From Lachnospira sp. UBA4285 (GTDB lineage Bacteria; Bacillota; Clostridia; Lachnospirales; Lachnospiraceae): 17,830 bases of DNA. Location of the stretch: the NCBI GenBank assembly GCA_002394965.1, contig DGVL01000151.1:1-17830 (forward strand). The letters are read 5' to 3'. The notes beneath the pieces are model-generated. The model did no database searches. It had not been told where the DNA came from and saw nothing but the letters and a program-made list of their open reading frames with translations. Made by a program: the position numbers and the translations under genes. Of the stretch, positions 7,499 through 14,586 are shown piece by piece. The stretch's first letter is position 1; each line of letters opens with the position of its first letter.

Positions 7499-9121
7499 AT
7501 GTATCCGGAAAAATTTCAGGAATCGATCCGCAAGGTAGAGGCCAGAAGAAAAGAAAACGCTGCCATGGAACCTGTCCGCATGACGGCTGATGAGAAGGAC
7601 GCACTGCTGAAGGCATATCATCCGGATTACCGGGAGGACCAGTTCGAGAAACTCAAGGTGGGCGTGAACGCCGGTGACAAGGCCCCGCACGAGCTGGCCG
7701 ACATGCTGCAGGCTCACGCGAGAGTGCACGAGGGCGATGTCGATCTGGAGCATCCGGACTTTGAGACAGATGTCCTGATCATCGGCGGCGGCGGCGCAGG
7801 ATGCTCGGCGGCCAATGAGGCCGACGAGGCGGGCGCAAAGGTCATGATCTGCACGAAACTGCGCCCGGGTGATGCCAACACGATGATGGCAGAGGGCGGT
7901 ATCCAGGCTGCTGACAAGGAAGGTGACAGCCCGATGCAGCATTTCCTGGACGCGTACGGCGGCGGCCACTTTGCTGCGAAGAAGGAACTGGTCGCCAAGC
8001 TTGTCACCGAGGCACCGGAGGATATCCAGTGGCTCAACCGTCTGGGCGTGGAATTCGACAAGACAGACGATGGGACCATGATCACGACCCACGGCGGCGG
8101 CACCTCCCGCAAGAGAATGCACGCATGCCGCGACTACACGGGAATGGAGATCATGCGGACCCTGCGCGACGAGGTGTTAAACCGCAAGATTCCGATCCTT
8201 GACTTCACAGCTGCCATTGAGATCATCAAGGACGAAGAGGGAAGAGCTTCCGGCGCGGTATTCATCAACATGGAGACCGATGAGCTCATCGTTGTGCGCG
8301 CGAAGGCAGTTATCCTGGCCACCGGCGGCGCCGGGAGAATGCACTACCAGGGCTTCCCGACGTCCAACCACTACGGCGCAACGGCGGACGGCCTTGTCCT
8401 GGGCTACAGAGCCGGCGCGAAGCTTCTGTATGAGGACACGCTGCAGTATCACCCGACCGGCGCGGCGTACCCGGAGCAGATCTTCGGTGCACTTGTCACC
8501 GAGAAGGTCAGAAGTCTGGGCGCCAAGCTTGTGAACTGTGACGGCGAAGTCTTCGTCCATCCGCTCGAGACCCGCGATGTCGAGGCTGCCGCCATCATCC
8601 GGGAGACGGGTGACAGAGGCAAGGGCGTTGACACCGGACACGGCAAGGCGGTATGGCTCGACAGCCCGATGATCGACCTGATCAACGGCGAGGGCACCAT
8701 TGAGGCCCGCATCCCGGCCATGTACCGCATGTTCGAGAAGCGCGGCATTGACATGCGCAAGGAGCCGATCCTTGTATATCCGACCCTGCACTATCAGAAC
8801 GGCGGACTGGAGATAAACACGGACTGCATGACGACAGTCGAGAATCTGTATGCGGCCGGGGAAGTTACAGGAGGTGTTCACGGGCGCAACCGTCTGATGG
8901 GCAATTCTCTGCTGGATGTCATCGTCTTCGGGCGCGACGCCGGAAGAGCTGCCGGCCAGAAGGTGAAGGAAGTGAAGAGCGGTAAGCTCACACTGGCGCA
9001 TGTGACCGCATTTGAAGAGTCCATTAAGGAAGCCGGAATCAGCACGCAGAAGGTATCCCCGAAGCTGCTTCCGAATTATCTCAGAGACAGAAATGTTTAT
9101 GATGGCCCGAAGATTCAGTGA
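7499..9121 (+). CDS. Fumarate reductase flavoprotein subunit (FrdA/TfrA-like)
   Basis: This 540-residue FAD protein of the succinate dehydrogenase/fumarate reductase family is predicted to reduce fumarate to succinate. The dinucleotide site GGGGAG is at 96-101, after an extra N-terminal segment of about 90 residues. Residues matching the E. coli FrdA active site are all present: H319 (QYHPTG), R359 (ETRDVE), H431 (TLHYQNGG) and R465 (HGRNRLMGNS). At the covalent-flavin position the usual Ser-His-Thr is Ala-Asn-Thr (126-128), so FAD is probably bound non-covalently, as in soluble homologues. The start at 7499 is supported by GTGAGGG just upstream; an in-frame start at 7478 lacks support. It sits 10 bases after the iron-sulfur subunit. 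A fumarate role is favoured over aspartate oxidase by the FrdB-like partner, fumC and mdh in the same operon. Confidence 0.85.
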   Translation: MYPEKFQESIRKVEARRKENAAMEPVRMTADEKDALLKAYHPDYREDQFEKLKVGVNAGDKAPHELADMLQAHARVHEGDVDLEHPDFETDVLIIGGGGAGCSAANEADEAGAKVMICTKLRPGDANTMMAEGGIQAADKEGDSPMQHFLDAYGGGHFAAKKELVAKLVTEAPEDIQWLNRLGVEFDKTDDGTMITTHGGGTSRKRMHACRDYTGMEIMRTLRDEVLNRKIPILDFTAAIEIIKDEEGRASGAVFINMETDELIVVRAKAVILATGGAGRMHYQGFPTSNHYGATADGLVLGYRAGAKLLYEDTLQYHPTGAAYPEQIFGALVTEKVRSLGAKLVNCDGEVFVHPLETRDVEAAAIIRETGDRGKGVDTGHGKAVWLDSPMIDLINGEGTIEARIPAMYRMFEKRGIDMRKEPILVYPTLHYQNGGLEINTDCMTTVENLYAAGEVTGGVHGRNRLMGNSLLDVIVFGRDAGRAAGQKVKEVKSGKLTLAHVTAFEESIKEAGISTQKVSPKLLPNYLRDRNVYDGPKIQ

Positions 9122-9136
9122 AGAAGGAGACTGACT

Positions 9137-10096
9137 ATGGACAAGAAAATCGGAAGAAAGATTACTATCATCGGAGCAGGTTCCGTCGGATCAACCATTG
9201 CGTACTCTCTGTCACAGAGGAGCCATGCCTCCGAGATCGTGCTGATCGATGTCAACACGGCCAGGGCGAAGGGCGAGGCACTTGATATCGCACAGTCCAC
9301 GAGCTTCCGCGACCCGATCCGCGTGAAGTTCGGCGACTACGACGAGGCAAAGAACTCCGACATCGTCATCATCACGTCCGGCATCGGCAGAAAGCCGGGA
9401 CAGACCCGGCTTGAGCTCACCAAGACCAATGTCGGCATCATCAAGGAGATCGCGCCGCAGATCACGAAGGCAGCTCCGAATGCGCTCTACATCATCGTCA
9501 GCAATCCGGTCGACATCCTGACTTATGTGTTCATGAAGGTCTCCGGACTTCCGGAGAACCAGATCATCGGAACCGGAACGATCCTTGACTCCGCGAGACT
9601 CAAGTGCATTCTCGCGCAGAAGCTCAACATCGCGCAGAAGAATGTGCACTCTTACGTCTTCGGCGAGCATGGCGACTCATCCTTCATTCCATGGTCCACG
9701 ATCCGTGTGTCCGGTGTGAGTATTGACGAGTACATCAGCCTTGTCAAGCAGAAGGGCCTCCCGGTTGATCCGATCGACAAGGATGAGATTTTTTACTACG
9801 TTCAGAAGTCCGGCGGCGAGATCATCAAGGACAAGGGCGCTACCTTCTATGGCATCGCGGCTTCCGTCATGAATCTCGTCAACATGCTGACCAGCGCCTA
9901 CGACTCCATCACCTGCTGCTCCACGATGATGCACGGCGAGTACGGGGTGAATGACGTCTGCCTCAGCTGCCTGACCATCATCGGGCCAAACGGCGTGCAG
10001 GGCAAGATCCCGATGCCGATGACCAATGAAGAAATCGACAAGATGCAGCATTCCGAGAGAGTGCTCAGAGACATCATCGAAGGCATCGATATCTGA
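9137..10096 (+). CDS. mdh: Malate dehydrogenase, LDH-like fold
   Basis: This is a 319-residue NAD-dependent 2-hydroxyacid dehydrogenase of the LDH/MDH superfamily. The Rossmann motif GAGSVGS is at 13-19, and the acidic D38 at the end of the second strand points to NAD. Catalytic residues are R91, D151, R154 and H178 (GEHGD). The general sequence looks like L-lactate dehydrogenase (GTGTILDSAR), but the substrate-discriminating position, Gln102 in LDH numbering, is Arg85 here (GRKPGQTR). Arg at this position is the malate dehydrogenase signature, so oxaloacetate/malate is the predicted pair. The neighbours fumC and fumarate reductase support this. AAGGAG precedes the ATG, which lies 15 bases after the flavoprotein stop; it is the last gene before the terminator. 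Some lactate activity cannot be excluded. Confidence 0.8.
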   Translation: MDKKIGRKITIIGAGSVGSTIAYSLSQRSHASEIVLIDVNTARAKGEALDIAQSTSFRDPIRVKFGDYDEAKNSDIVIITSGIGRKPGQTRLELTKTNVGIIKEIAPQITKAAPNALYIIVSNPVDILTYVFMKVSGLPENQIIGTGTILDSARLKCILAQKLNIAQKNVHSYVFGEHGDSSFIPWSTIRVSGVSIDEYISLVKQKGLPVDPIDKDEIFYYVQKSGGEIIKDKGATFYGIAASVMNLVNMLTSAYDSITCCSTMMHGEYGVNDVCLSCLTIIGPNGVQGKIPMPMTNEEIDKMQHSERVLRDIIEGIDI

Positions 10097-10098
10097 GA

Positions 10099-10132
10099 AG
10101 TGCGCGGGCGCAGCTGCAGCATGCGCCGCACT
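10099..10132 (+). repeat. Bulged inverted repeat after mdh
   Basis: AGTGCG (10099-10104) pairs with CGCACT (10127-10132), and inside it GCGCA (10108-10112) pairs with TGCGC (10122-10126). It starts three bases after the mdh stop and precedes the terminator hairpin. It may protect the 3' end of the long operon transcript or assist termination. Confidence 0.6.
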
Positions 10133-10134
10133 CA

Positions 10135-10170
10135 CTCCGGTCTGTGTACAGAGACAGGCCGGAGTTTTTT
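10135..10170 (+). terminator. Intrinsic terminator of the fumC-hdr-flx-frd-mdh operon
   Basis: An 11-base-pair stem with one G-T wobble (CTCCGG-TCTGT, 10135-10145, against ACAGG-CCGGAG, 10154-10164) has an 8-base loop and is followed by six T residues. It lies between mdh and the nhaC promoter. Confidence 0.88.
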
Positions 10171-10171
10171 A

Positions 10172-10200
10172 TTGACATATGAGAAGGGCTTTCCTATAAT
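10172..10200 (+). promoter_or_regulatory. Consensus sigma-A promoter for nhaC
   Basis: TTGACA at 10172-10177 and TATAAT at 10195-10200 are separated by 17 bases, a perfect match to the housekeeping consensus at both boxes and in spacing. The -35 box begins two bases after the terminator T-run. The likely transcription start is near 10207, giving a leader of about 70 bases. Confidence 0.88.
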
Positions 10201-10202
10201 TA

Positions 10203-10221
10203 AATACTAGTATTCCTACTA
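10203..10221 (+). promoter_or_regulatory. Putative operator: overlapping palindromes at the nhaC transcription start
   Basis: AATACTAGTATT (10203-10214) is a perfect 12-base palindrome centred on the expected +1. It overlaps a second inverted repeat, TAGTA-TTCC-TACTA (10208-10221). Position and symmetry suggest a repressor site for a dimeric regulator; no regulator gene is identified in the window. Confidence 0.5.
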
Positions 10222-10276
10222 ACAAATAGGTGTATAAAACAAAAGCTTAAAAGCTCAAAAAAGAGAAGGAAAGCGT

Positions 10277-11692
10277 ATGGGAGAGAAAAAAGAAGAGTCA
10301 AAAGAGCCGCTTGCTTCGGTCTACGGAGGCGTCATCGGGGGAGTGATGCCGCTTGTCGTGATGCTGGCTGCCATGATCGCGCTGGCACTCGCCGGATTCC
10401 GGTCGACGATGAACTACTGGGTCGCGGGGTATGCCGCGATCATCACGGGTTTCCTGGTTTACAAGGACAAGGGGCGCTTTCAGAAAGTTGTCATCGACGG
10501 AGTGAGAAGCAATATCTTCTCCTTCATGCTCATTATTTTTCTGTTTGCGGGTGTCCTGTCCAAGATCTTCACCGCGTCTCATCTGGTTGAGGCGCTTGTG
10601 TGGCTGTTCTCTCTGGCGCACATTACACCGGCGATGCTCCCGGCCATCTGCTTTCTTCTCCCGGTGATCCTTTCGACGGCCACCGGTTCGGCAGCTGCGG
10701 CTACAACGACAGCTGCCCCGATCCTGCTGCCGCTGGCGCAGGCCATGGGCGTTGACATCAACATCGCCTGCGGTGCGATCCTGGCGGGCGGCGCTTTCGG
10801 CGACAACCTGGCACCGATCTCGGACACCACGATCGCCTCATCGCTGACGCAGGAGGCCAAGGTCATCTATGTGGTCCGCTCACGTCTGAAGTATTCTCTG
10901 ATCGCCGGAGCGGCCGCGCTTCTCGGGTATATTATAGCCGGTGTTACACATCCGGGGGCAGCTGTCGGCTACGCACAGCCGGATTCCACCTACGCGTCAA
11001 GTCTGGTGTTCCTGATCCTTCCGGTTCTCATCATCATTCTGATGCTCAAAGGCGCAAACCTGATGACGGCACTGATCATCAATGAGATCCTGGGGATCCT
11101 GATGCTTCTTGCGTTCGGATACACCGATGTCTCCACGCTGATCGCCAAAGACGGTCTGATCGCGTCGGGTTTCAACGGCATGCTGAGTTCTGCGATCTTT
11201 ATTCTGTTCATTTTCATCATGGTCAGTCTGATCACGGAAGCCGGCGTTCTTGATGCGCTTCTGGGCGCTCTGAAAAAGTATGCGAAGTCCGAGCGGACAG
11301 CCGAGATCGTGTCCGGCCTCATGGTATCGCTCCTGAGTATTATGATCAGCTCCGGCACCACGGCGATCGCCGCGACCGGTCCGATGATCCGCAAGATCCT
11401 GAAGCCGTTTCACATCGACAGAAACCGCGCCGCGAATTTCCTGGACGGCCTGGGGTGCGGCGTCGGGTATCTCGTGCCAACCAACGCAGGATGCCTCAAT
11501 CTCGCGGCTCTGGCTGTTTCCGCCGGCGTCGTCGCGGACGGGTACAATCCGATGTCCTTTGTCGGCTGGAACTTCCACAGCATCGCCCTGACCATTGTCT
11601 TCTGGTTCGCCATCCTTTCTGGCTGGGGCAGAAAGCATGAGACAAAGGAATCCCTGGCGGCTCAGGGCATCGTCGACCCGGATGTGCAGTGA
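10277..11692 (+). CDS. nhaC: NhaC-family Na+/H+ (possibly malate/lactate) antiporter
   Basis: This is a 471-residue integral membrane protein of the NhaC family with about eleven to twelve hydrophobic segments. The family signature is clear at about residues 171-190, GGAFGDNLAPISDTTI, and a second Ser/Thr-rich repeat (SSGTTAIAATGP) lies near residue 357. NhaC proteins exchange Na+ for H+; relatives such as MleN exchange Na+/lactate for malate/H+. The adjacent malate/fumarate operon makes a dicarboxylate or lactate role attractive, but substrate cannot be read from the sequence. The ATG at 10277 has an AGAAGGA ribosome site and lies about 70 bases after a consensus promoter. The stop codon overlaps the next gene (GTGA), suggesting a two-gene operon. 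Confidence 0.85.
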   Translation: MGEKKEESKEPLASVYGGVIGGVMPLVVMLAAMIALALAGFRSTMNYWVAGYAAIITGFLVYKDKGRFQKVVIDGVRSNIFSFMLIIFLFAGVLSKIFTASHLVEALVWLFSLAHITPAMLPAICFLLPVILSTATGSAAAATTTAAPILLPLAQAMGVDINIACGAILAGGAFGDNLAPISDTTIASSLTQEAKVIYVVRSRLKYSLIAGAAALLGYIIAGVTHPGAAVGYAQPDSTYASSLVFLILPVLIIILMLKGANLMTALIINEILGILMLLAFGYTDVSTLIAKDGLIASGFNGMLSSAIFILFIFIMVSLITEAGVLDALLGALKKYAKSERTAEIVSGLMVSLLSIMISSGTTAIAATGPMIRKILKPFHIDRNRAANFLDGLGCGVGYLVPTNAGCLNLAALAVSAGVVADGYNPMSFVGWNFHSIALTIVFWFAILSGWGRKHETKESLAAQGIVDPDVQ

Positions 11693-13119
11693 AGCGGGCG
11701 GAGATGATGGGATGTGACTGGAAAGTGATACGAGAGAAGGCTGAAATCAGAAAGGCTCTGAATATGATTTTTGACAGAAATACGATCCTGCGCCCGGCGG
11801 AACCGGAGATGTACCGCGCGGCTGCGGAGGAAGCAATGCAGTATATCAACAGCCGCCGTGTGCGCGACGAACACGGAACCCGGTTTTCCCTTGAGGACGC
11901 GCAGGCATCTAAGCCGTACTATTACGATGAGATCTGCGTGTACTCCGGCAGCAGCGGCATTATTCTGTTTCTGCTCTCCCTGTACGATGCGACGGGAAAG
12001 ACGGAGTACCTGGAGGAGGCCGAGGACTGCGGGCGCTATCTGCAGTATCGGTGGAATGAGAAGCGGGAGCTTGCGAAGAACTTCTCGAAGTTTGCATTTA
12101 CCACCGGGTACGCCGGCGTGTCCGTGGCACTCCTGCAGCTTGCCGCTGTCAGCGGGAACAAGTCGTATCTTGACACGGTGCATGCCATTGCAGACGCGAT
12201 CCTTGCCGAGGCGAAAAAACCGGAGGACGGGATCGGGTATACCTGGTCCACATATCCTGGCATCGTCGGCAATGCCGGCACCATACTGTATCTGCTCTCG
12301 GCCGGGAAGCAGCTTGGCCGCCCGGAGCTCATATCCTTCGCGGCTGAGGCGGCGAAGTGGTTCCTGGACAAGGCCCGCACATACCCGCAGGGCGGGCGGT
12401 ATTACCTGGGTGTGGACCCGAAGTACTTCGGCGCGGGAGATGATTACATCGATCCGAACTTCCCGATGGGAACGGCCGGGATCGGATATATGTTTCTGAA
12501 GGTGTACGAGGCGGTGGGTGACAGGACATTTCTTGATGCCACAGACGGCATCAAGGAATTTATCGCAGCCGCTGCCTCCTTCAGCGGCGACAGATCGGCA
12601 GCCCTTCTTCCGCACGCACTGCCGGACAGACCGGACGTATTTTATCTCGGATACTGCCACGGCCCGGTCGGCACCTGCCGGTACTTCGACGAGCTCTACA
12701 AGATCACAGGTGATCTGGATGACAGGGACTGGGAACTCCGTCTGGCAAGAGGCGTCCTCGCGGCCGGCGCCCCGGAGAACCACTCGGAAGGATACTGGTA
12801 CACGGCGAATCTGTGCTGCGGCACCGCCGGCATGGTCGACTTGTTCCTGGGCCTCTGGGCGGAGTCAAAGGAAGTGAAGTGGCTCCACGCCGCACGCCGT
12901 GCGTCCGACCATCTGCTCGGCTGGGCAAGAGACGCTGAAAAAGGCATCACCTGGAACCTTGCCCTTGACCGTGTGAGTCCGAAGGCCGTGACAGCTCCGA
13001 TCGGCCTGTACGATGGCGCGGCCGGCATCGGCTGGGTCCTCCTTCAGATGTACACAGCTCTGACCGGACATTTCCGCGCGCTGCGCTCCATCGACGATCC
13101 GTTCCCGGAGAAAGCATGA
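11689..13119 (+). CDS. Stand-alone LanC-like (lanthionine synthetase C family) protein
   Basis: This ~476-residue protein has the repeated GxxG alpha-helical barrel pattern of LanC: SGSSGIILFL (87), GYAGVSVALL (140), GNAGTILYLL (194), GTAGIGYMFL (261), YCHGPVGT (322), LCCGTAGMVD (375) and GAAGIGWVLL (443). The predicted zinc ligands are C323 and C376-C377, that is Cys-Cys-Cys in place of the usual Cys-Cys-His. The catalytic His of the AHG motif in NisC appears to be Met260. No LanB/LanM domain, precursor peptide or peptidase gene is nearby, so a lanthipeptide role is doubtful; a LANCL-like thiol-addition role or an unrelated barrel hydrolase are alternatives. The GTG at 11689 overlaps the nhaC stop (GTGA); ATG codons at 11704 and 11707, behind GGCGGAG, are equally plausible starts. 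Confidence 0.7.
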   Translation: MKRAEMMGCDWKVIREKAEIRKALNMIFDRNTILRPAEPEMYRAAAEEAMQYINSRRVRDEHGTRFSLEDAQASKPYYYDEICVYSGSSGIILFLLSLYDATGKTEYLEEAEDCGRYLQYRWNEKRELAKNFSKFAFTTGYAGVSVALLQLAAVSGNKSYLDTVHAIADAILAEAKKPEDGIGYTWSTYPGIVGNAGTILYLLSAGKQLGRPELISFAAEAAKWFLDKARTYPQGGRYYLGVDPKYFGAGDDYIDPNFPMGTAGIGYMFLKVYEAVGDRTFLDATDGIKEFIAAAASFSGDRSAALLPHALPDRPDVFYLGYCHGPVGTCRYFDELYKITGDLDDRDWELRLARGVLAAGAPENHSEGYWYTANLCCGTAGMVDLFLGLWAESKEVKWLHAARRASDHLLGWARDAEKGITWNLALDRVSPKAVTAPIGLYDGAAGIGWVLLQMYTALTGHFRALRSIDDPFPEKA

Positions 13120-13144
13120 GTCCGACAAGACACAGAAGAGTCCC

Positions 13145-13176
13145 CGCCACCCGGCCAATCCTGGGTGGCGTTTTTT
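13145..13176 (+). terminator. Intrinsic terminator after the nhaC-lanC-like operon
   Basis: A perfect 8-base-pair stem, CGCCACCC (13145-13152) with GGGTGGCG (13163-13170), and a 10-base loop are followed by six T residues. Confidence 0.92.
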
Positions 13177-13223
13177 GGTGAGTTAATCTTTAACATATTC
13201 TTCATACATAACAGAGCCGGTCT

Positions 13224-13928
13224 ATGATAGAATTAAAAAATATGGAAGAAGAGAAAACAAGTATTTACGGGGAGTACGATCCGTATCTTCAGAAGGTTCT
13301 GGACACGCTTACCGGAAAAGTGCTGAGATACTACAACCGGATCCGGAAAGAGGAAGGAATTGATCTGATCGAGCATTTTTGCGCGCGGATCAAGTCGGAC
13401 GAGAGTATGAGGGAAAAATGTGCCCGGAAAGGCCTTCCTGTTGATGCGCACTCTGCGCTGAAGGAGCTGACGGATTCGGTGGGCATCCGACTGATCAGCG
13501 GATTTATCGATGACGTATACAGGAATGTGGAGGAGATCCGGAAGATCCCGGGCATCCGTGTTGTAAAGGAGAAGGATTACATCCGACACGCCAAGGACAA
13601 CGGGTATCGGAGTTATCACATGATTGTGGCGCTCACAATGCCTTTCCCGGATGTGGACGGTAATGATCCGGGCGAATATTTTGCGGAGATCCAGTTGCGC
13701 ACGATCGCCATGGATTCCTGGGCGGCGCTCGAGCACAAGCTGAAGTACAAGAAAAATATCAGCAACACAAAGCTGATCGTGGCAGAACTCAAGCGCTGTG
13801 CCGACGAGATGGCCTCCACGGATATGTCAATGCAGACGATCCGGGACCTGATCTTCGAGAATGAAGGAAGGGAATTTGGACTTAGAAGCACGGAGGGCTA
13901 CAATGAAACTGCTTCTGGCAGAGGATGA
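13224..13928 (+). CDS. Small alarmone synthetase (RelA/SpoT-domain GTP pyrophosphokinase)
   Basis: This 234-residue single-domain (p)ppGpp synthetase is of the RelP/RelQ type and should transfer pyrophosphate from ATP to GDP or GTP. The conserved blocks are DSVGIRLI (84-91), KDNGYRSYH (124-132) and AEIQLRTIAMDSWAALEHKLKYK (154-176; the EIQ glutamate is the expected catalytic residue). There is no HD hydrolase domain and no TGS/ACT regulatory region, so it would only synthesise the alarmone. The upstream region lacks a clear Shine-Dalgarno site, and both the ATG at 13224 and the one at 13242 are possible starts; core motifs are unaffected. Its 3' end overlaps the response regulator start by 26 bases, linking the two genes translationally. 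It is the first gene after a strong terminator, so a promoter should lie in 13177-13240. Confidence 0.88.
   Translation: MIELKNMEEEKTSIYGEYDPYLQKVLDTLTGKVLRYYNRIRKEEGIDLIEHFCARIKSDESMREKCARKGLPVDAHSALKELTDSVGIRLISGFIDDVYRNVEEIRKIPGIRVVKEKDYIRHAKDNGYRSYHMIVALTMPFPDVDGNDPGEYFAEIQLRTIAMDSWAALEHKLKYKKNISNTKLIVAELKRCADEMASTDMSMQTIRDLIFENEGREFGLRSTEGYNETASGRG
13892..13897 (+). promoter_or_regulatory. Ribosome binding site fixing the response regulator start
   Basis: GGAGGG five bases before the ATG at 13903, inside the end of the alarmone synthetase gene. It favours this start over the in-frame ATG at 13861, which would add 14 residues before the receiver domain. Confidence 0.8.
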
Positions 13929-14580
13929 ACGGGAACTTTCGCGCGCGCTGATGGCGGTGCTGAAGCTGCAGGGGTGCGAGACGGATCCCGCGTATGACGG
14001 AGAAGAAGCATACCGTCTGGCCCACAGCAATATCTATGATGTCATGATATTTGATATTATGATGCCCAAAAAAGACGGCATCACGCTGTTAAAGCAGCTC
14101 AGGGCGGAGGGAAACCACACGCCGGTTCTTCTCCTGACCGCCAAGGCAGAGATTGAAAACCGGGTGGAGGGGCTGGATTCCGGCGCTGACGACTATCTGA
14201 CGAAGCCTTTCGCGATGAAGGAACTGCTGGCGAGAATCCGCTCTCTTGCGCGCCGCTCCTCGGAAAGCTACAATCCGAGCCGGCTTCAGCTGGGGTCCGT
14301 CACGCTTGACACGGAGAATCTGGAGCTGAAGTCGGAGACATCGGTCCGGCTCGGCAGCAAGGAAGCAGAACTTCTTGAGTATTTTATGCAGAATCCGGAT
14401 AAAGAGATCGCCACGGAGGACCTGCTGAAGCATGTCTGGAGGGAGGATGAAGAGAGGGATCCGGAAATTGTCTGGGTGTATGTGAGTTATCTGAGAAAGA
14501 AGCTGCAGTGGGTTGGAGCCGATCTTGAAATCGAGGGTGAGCACGGCGGAAGCTTCAAGCTTGTTCAGTGCAGGGAGTGA
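13903..14580 (+). CDS. OmpR/PhoB-family response regulator
   Basis: This is a 225-residue two-component regulator. The receiver domain runs from about residue 1 to 117: acidic pair near E7-D8, phospho-acceptor D51 (IFDIMMPKKDG), T79 and K101 (LTKPF). The C-terminal winged-helix DNA-binding domain (about 127-223) includes LGSKEAELLEYFMQNPDKE and the end motif WVYVSYLRKKL. The start is set by GGAGGG at 13892-13897, and the MKLLLAEDE beginning fits the family. The next gene, a histidine kinase, starts six bases after the stop and is the obvious partner. The target genes are unknown; local candidates are the membrane proteins and cdaA downstream. Confidence 0.93.
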   Translation: MKLLLAEDERELSRALMAVLKLQGCETDPAYDGEEAYRLAHSNIYDVMIFDIMMPKKDGITLLKQLRAEGNHTPVLLLTAKAEIENRVEGLDSGADDYLTKPFAMKELLARIRSLARRSSESYNPSRLQLGSVTLDTENLELKSETSVRLGSKEAELLEYFMQNPDKEIATEDLLKHVWREDEERDPEIVWVYVSYLRKKLQWVGADLEIEGEHGGSFKLVQCRE

Positions 14581-14586
14581 GGCTTT

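Noticed and set aside
10193..10226. CCTATAATTAAA and CCTACTAACAAA as spaced direct repeats in the nhaC leader.
   Set aside because: Only 8 of 12 positions match and the first copy is explained by the -10 box; the palindromes are the stronger signal.
11662..12783. A 373-codon open frame on the - strand within the LanC-like gene.
   Set aside because: The + strand shows repeated GxxG barrel motifs and zinc-site motifs; the antisense product has no recognisable pattern and no ribosome site was noted.
11689..13119. A lanthipeptide biosynthesis cluster.
   Set aside because: Only a LanC-like gene is present. No LanB, LanM dehydratase, precursor peptide, peptidase or dedicated ABC exporter was found in the window.
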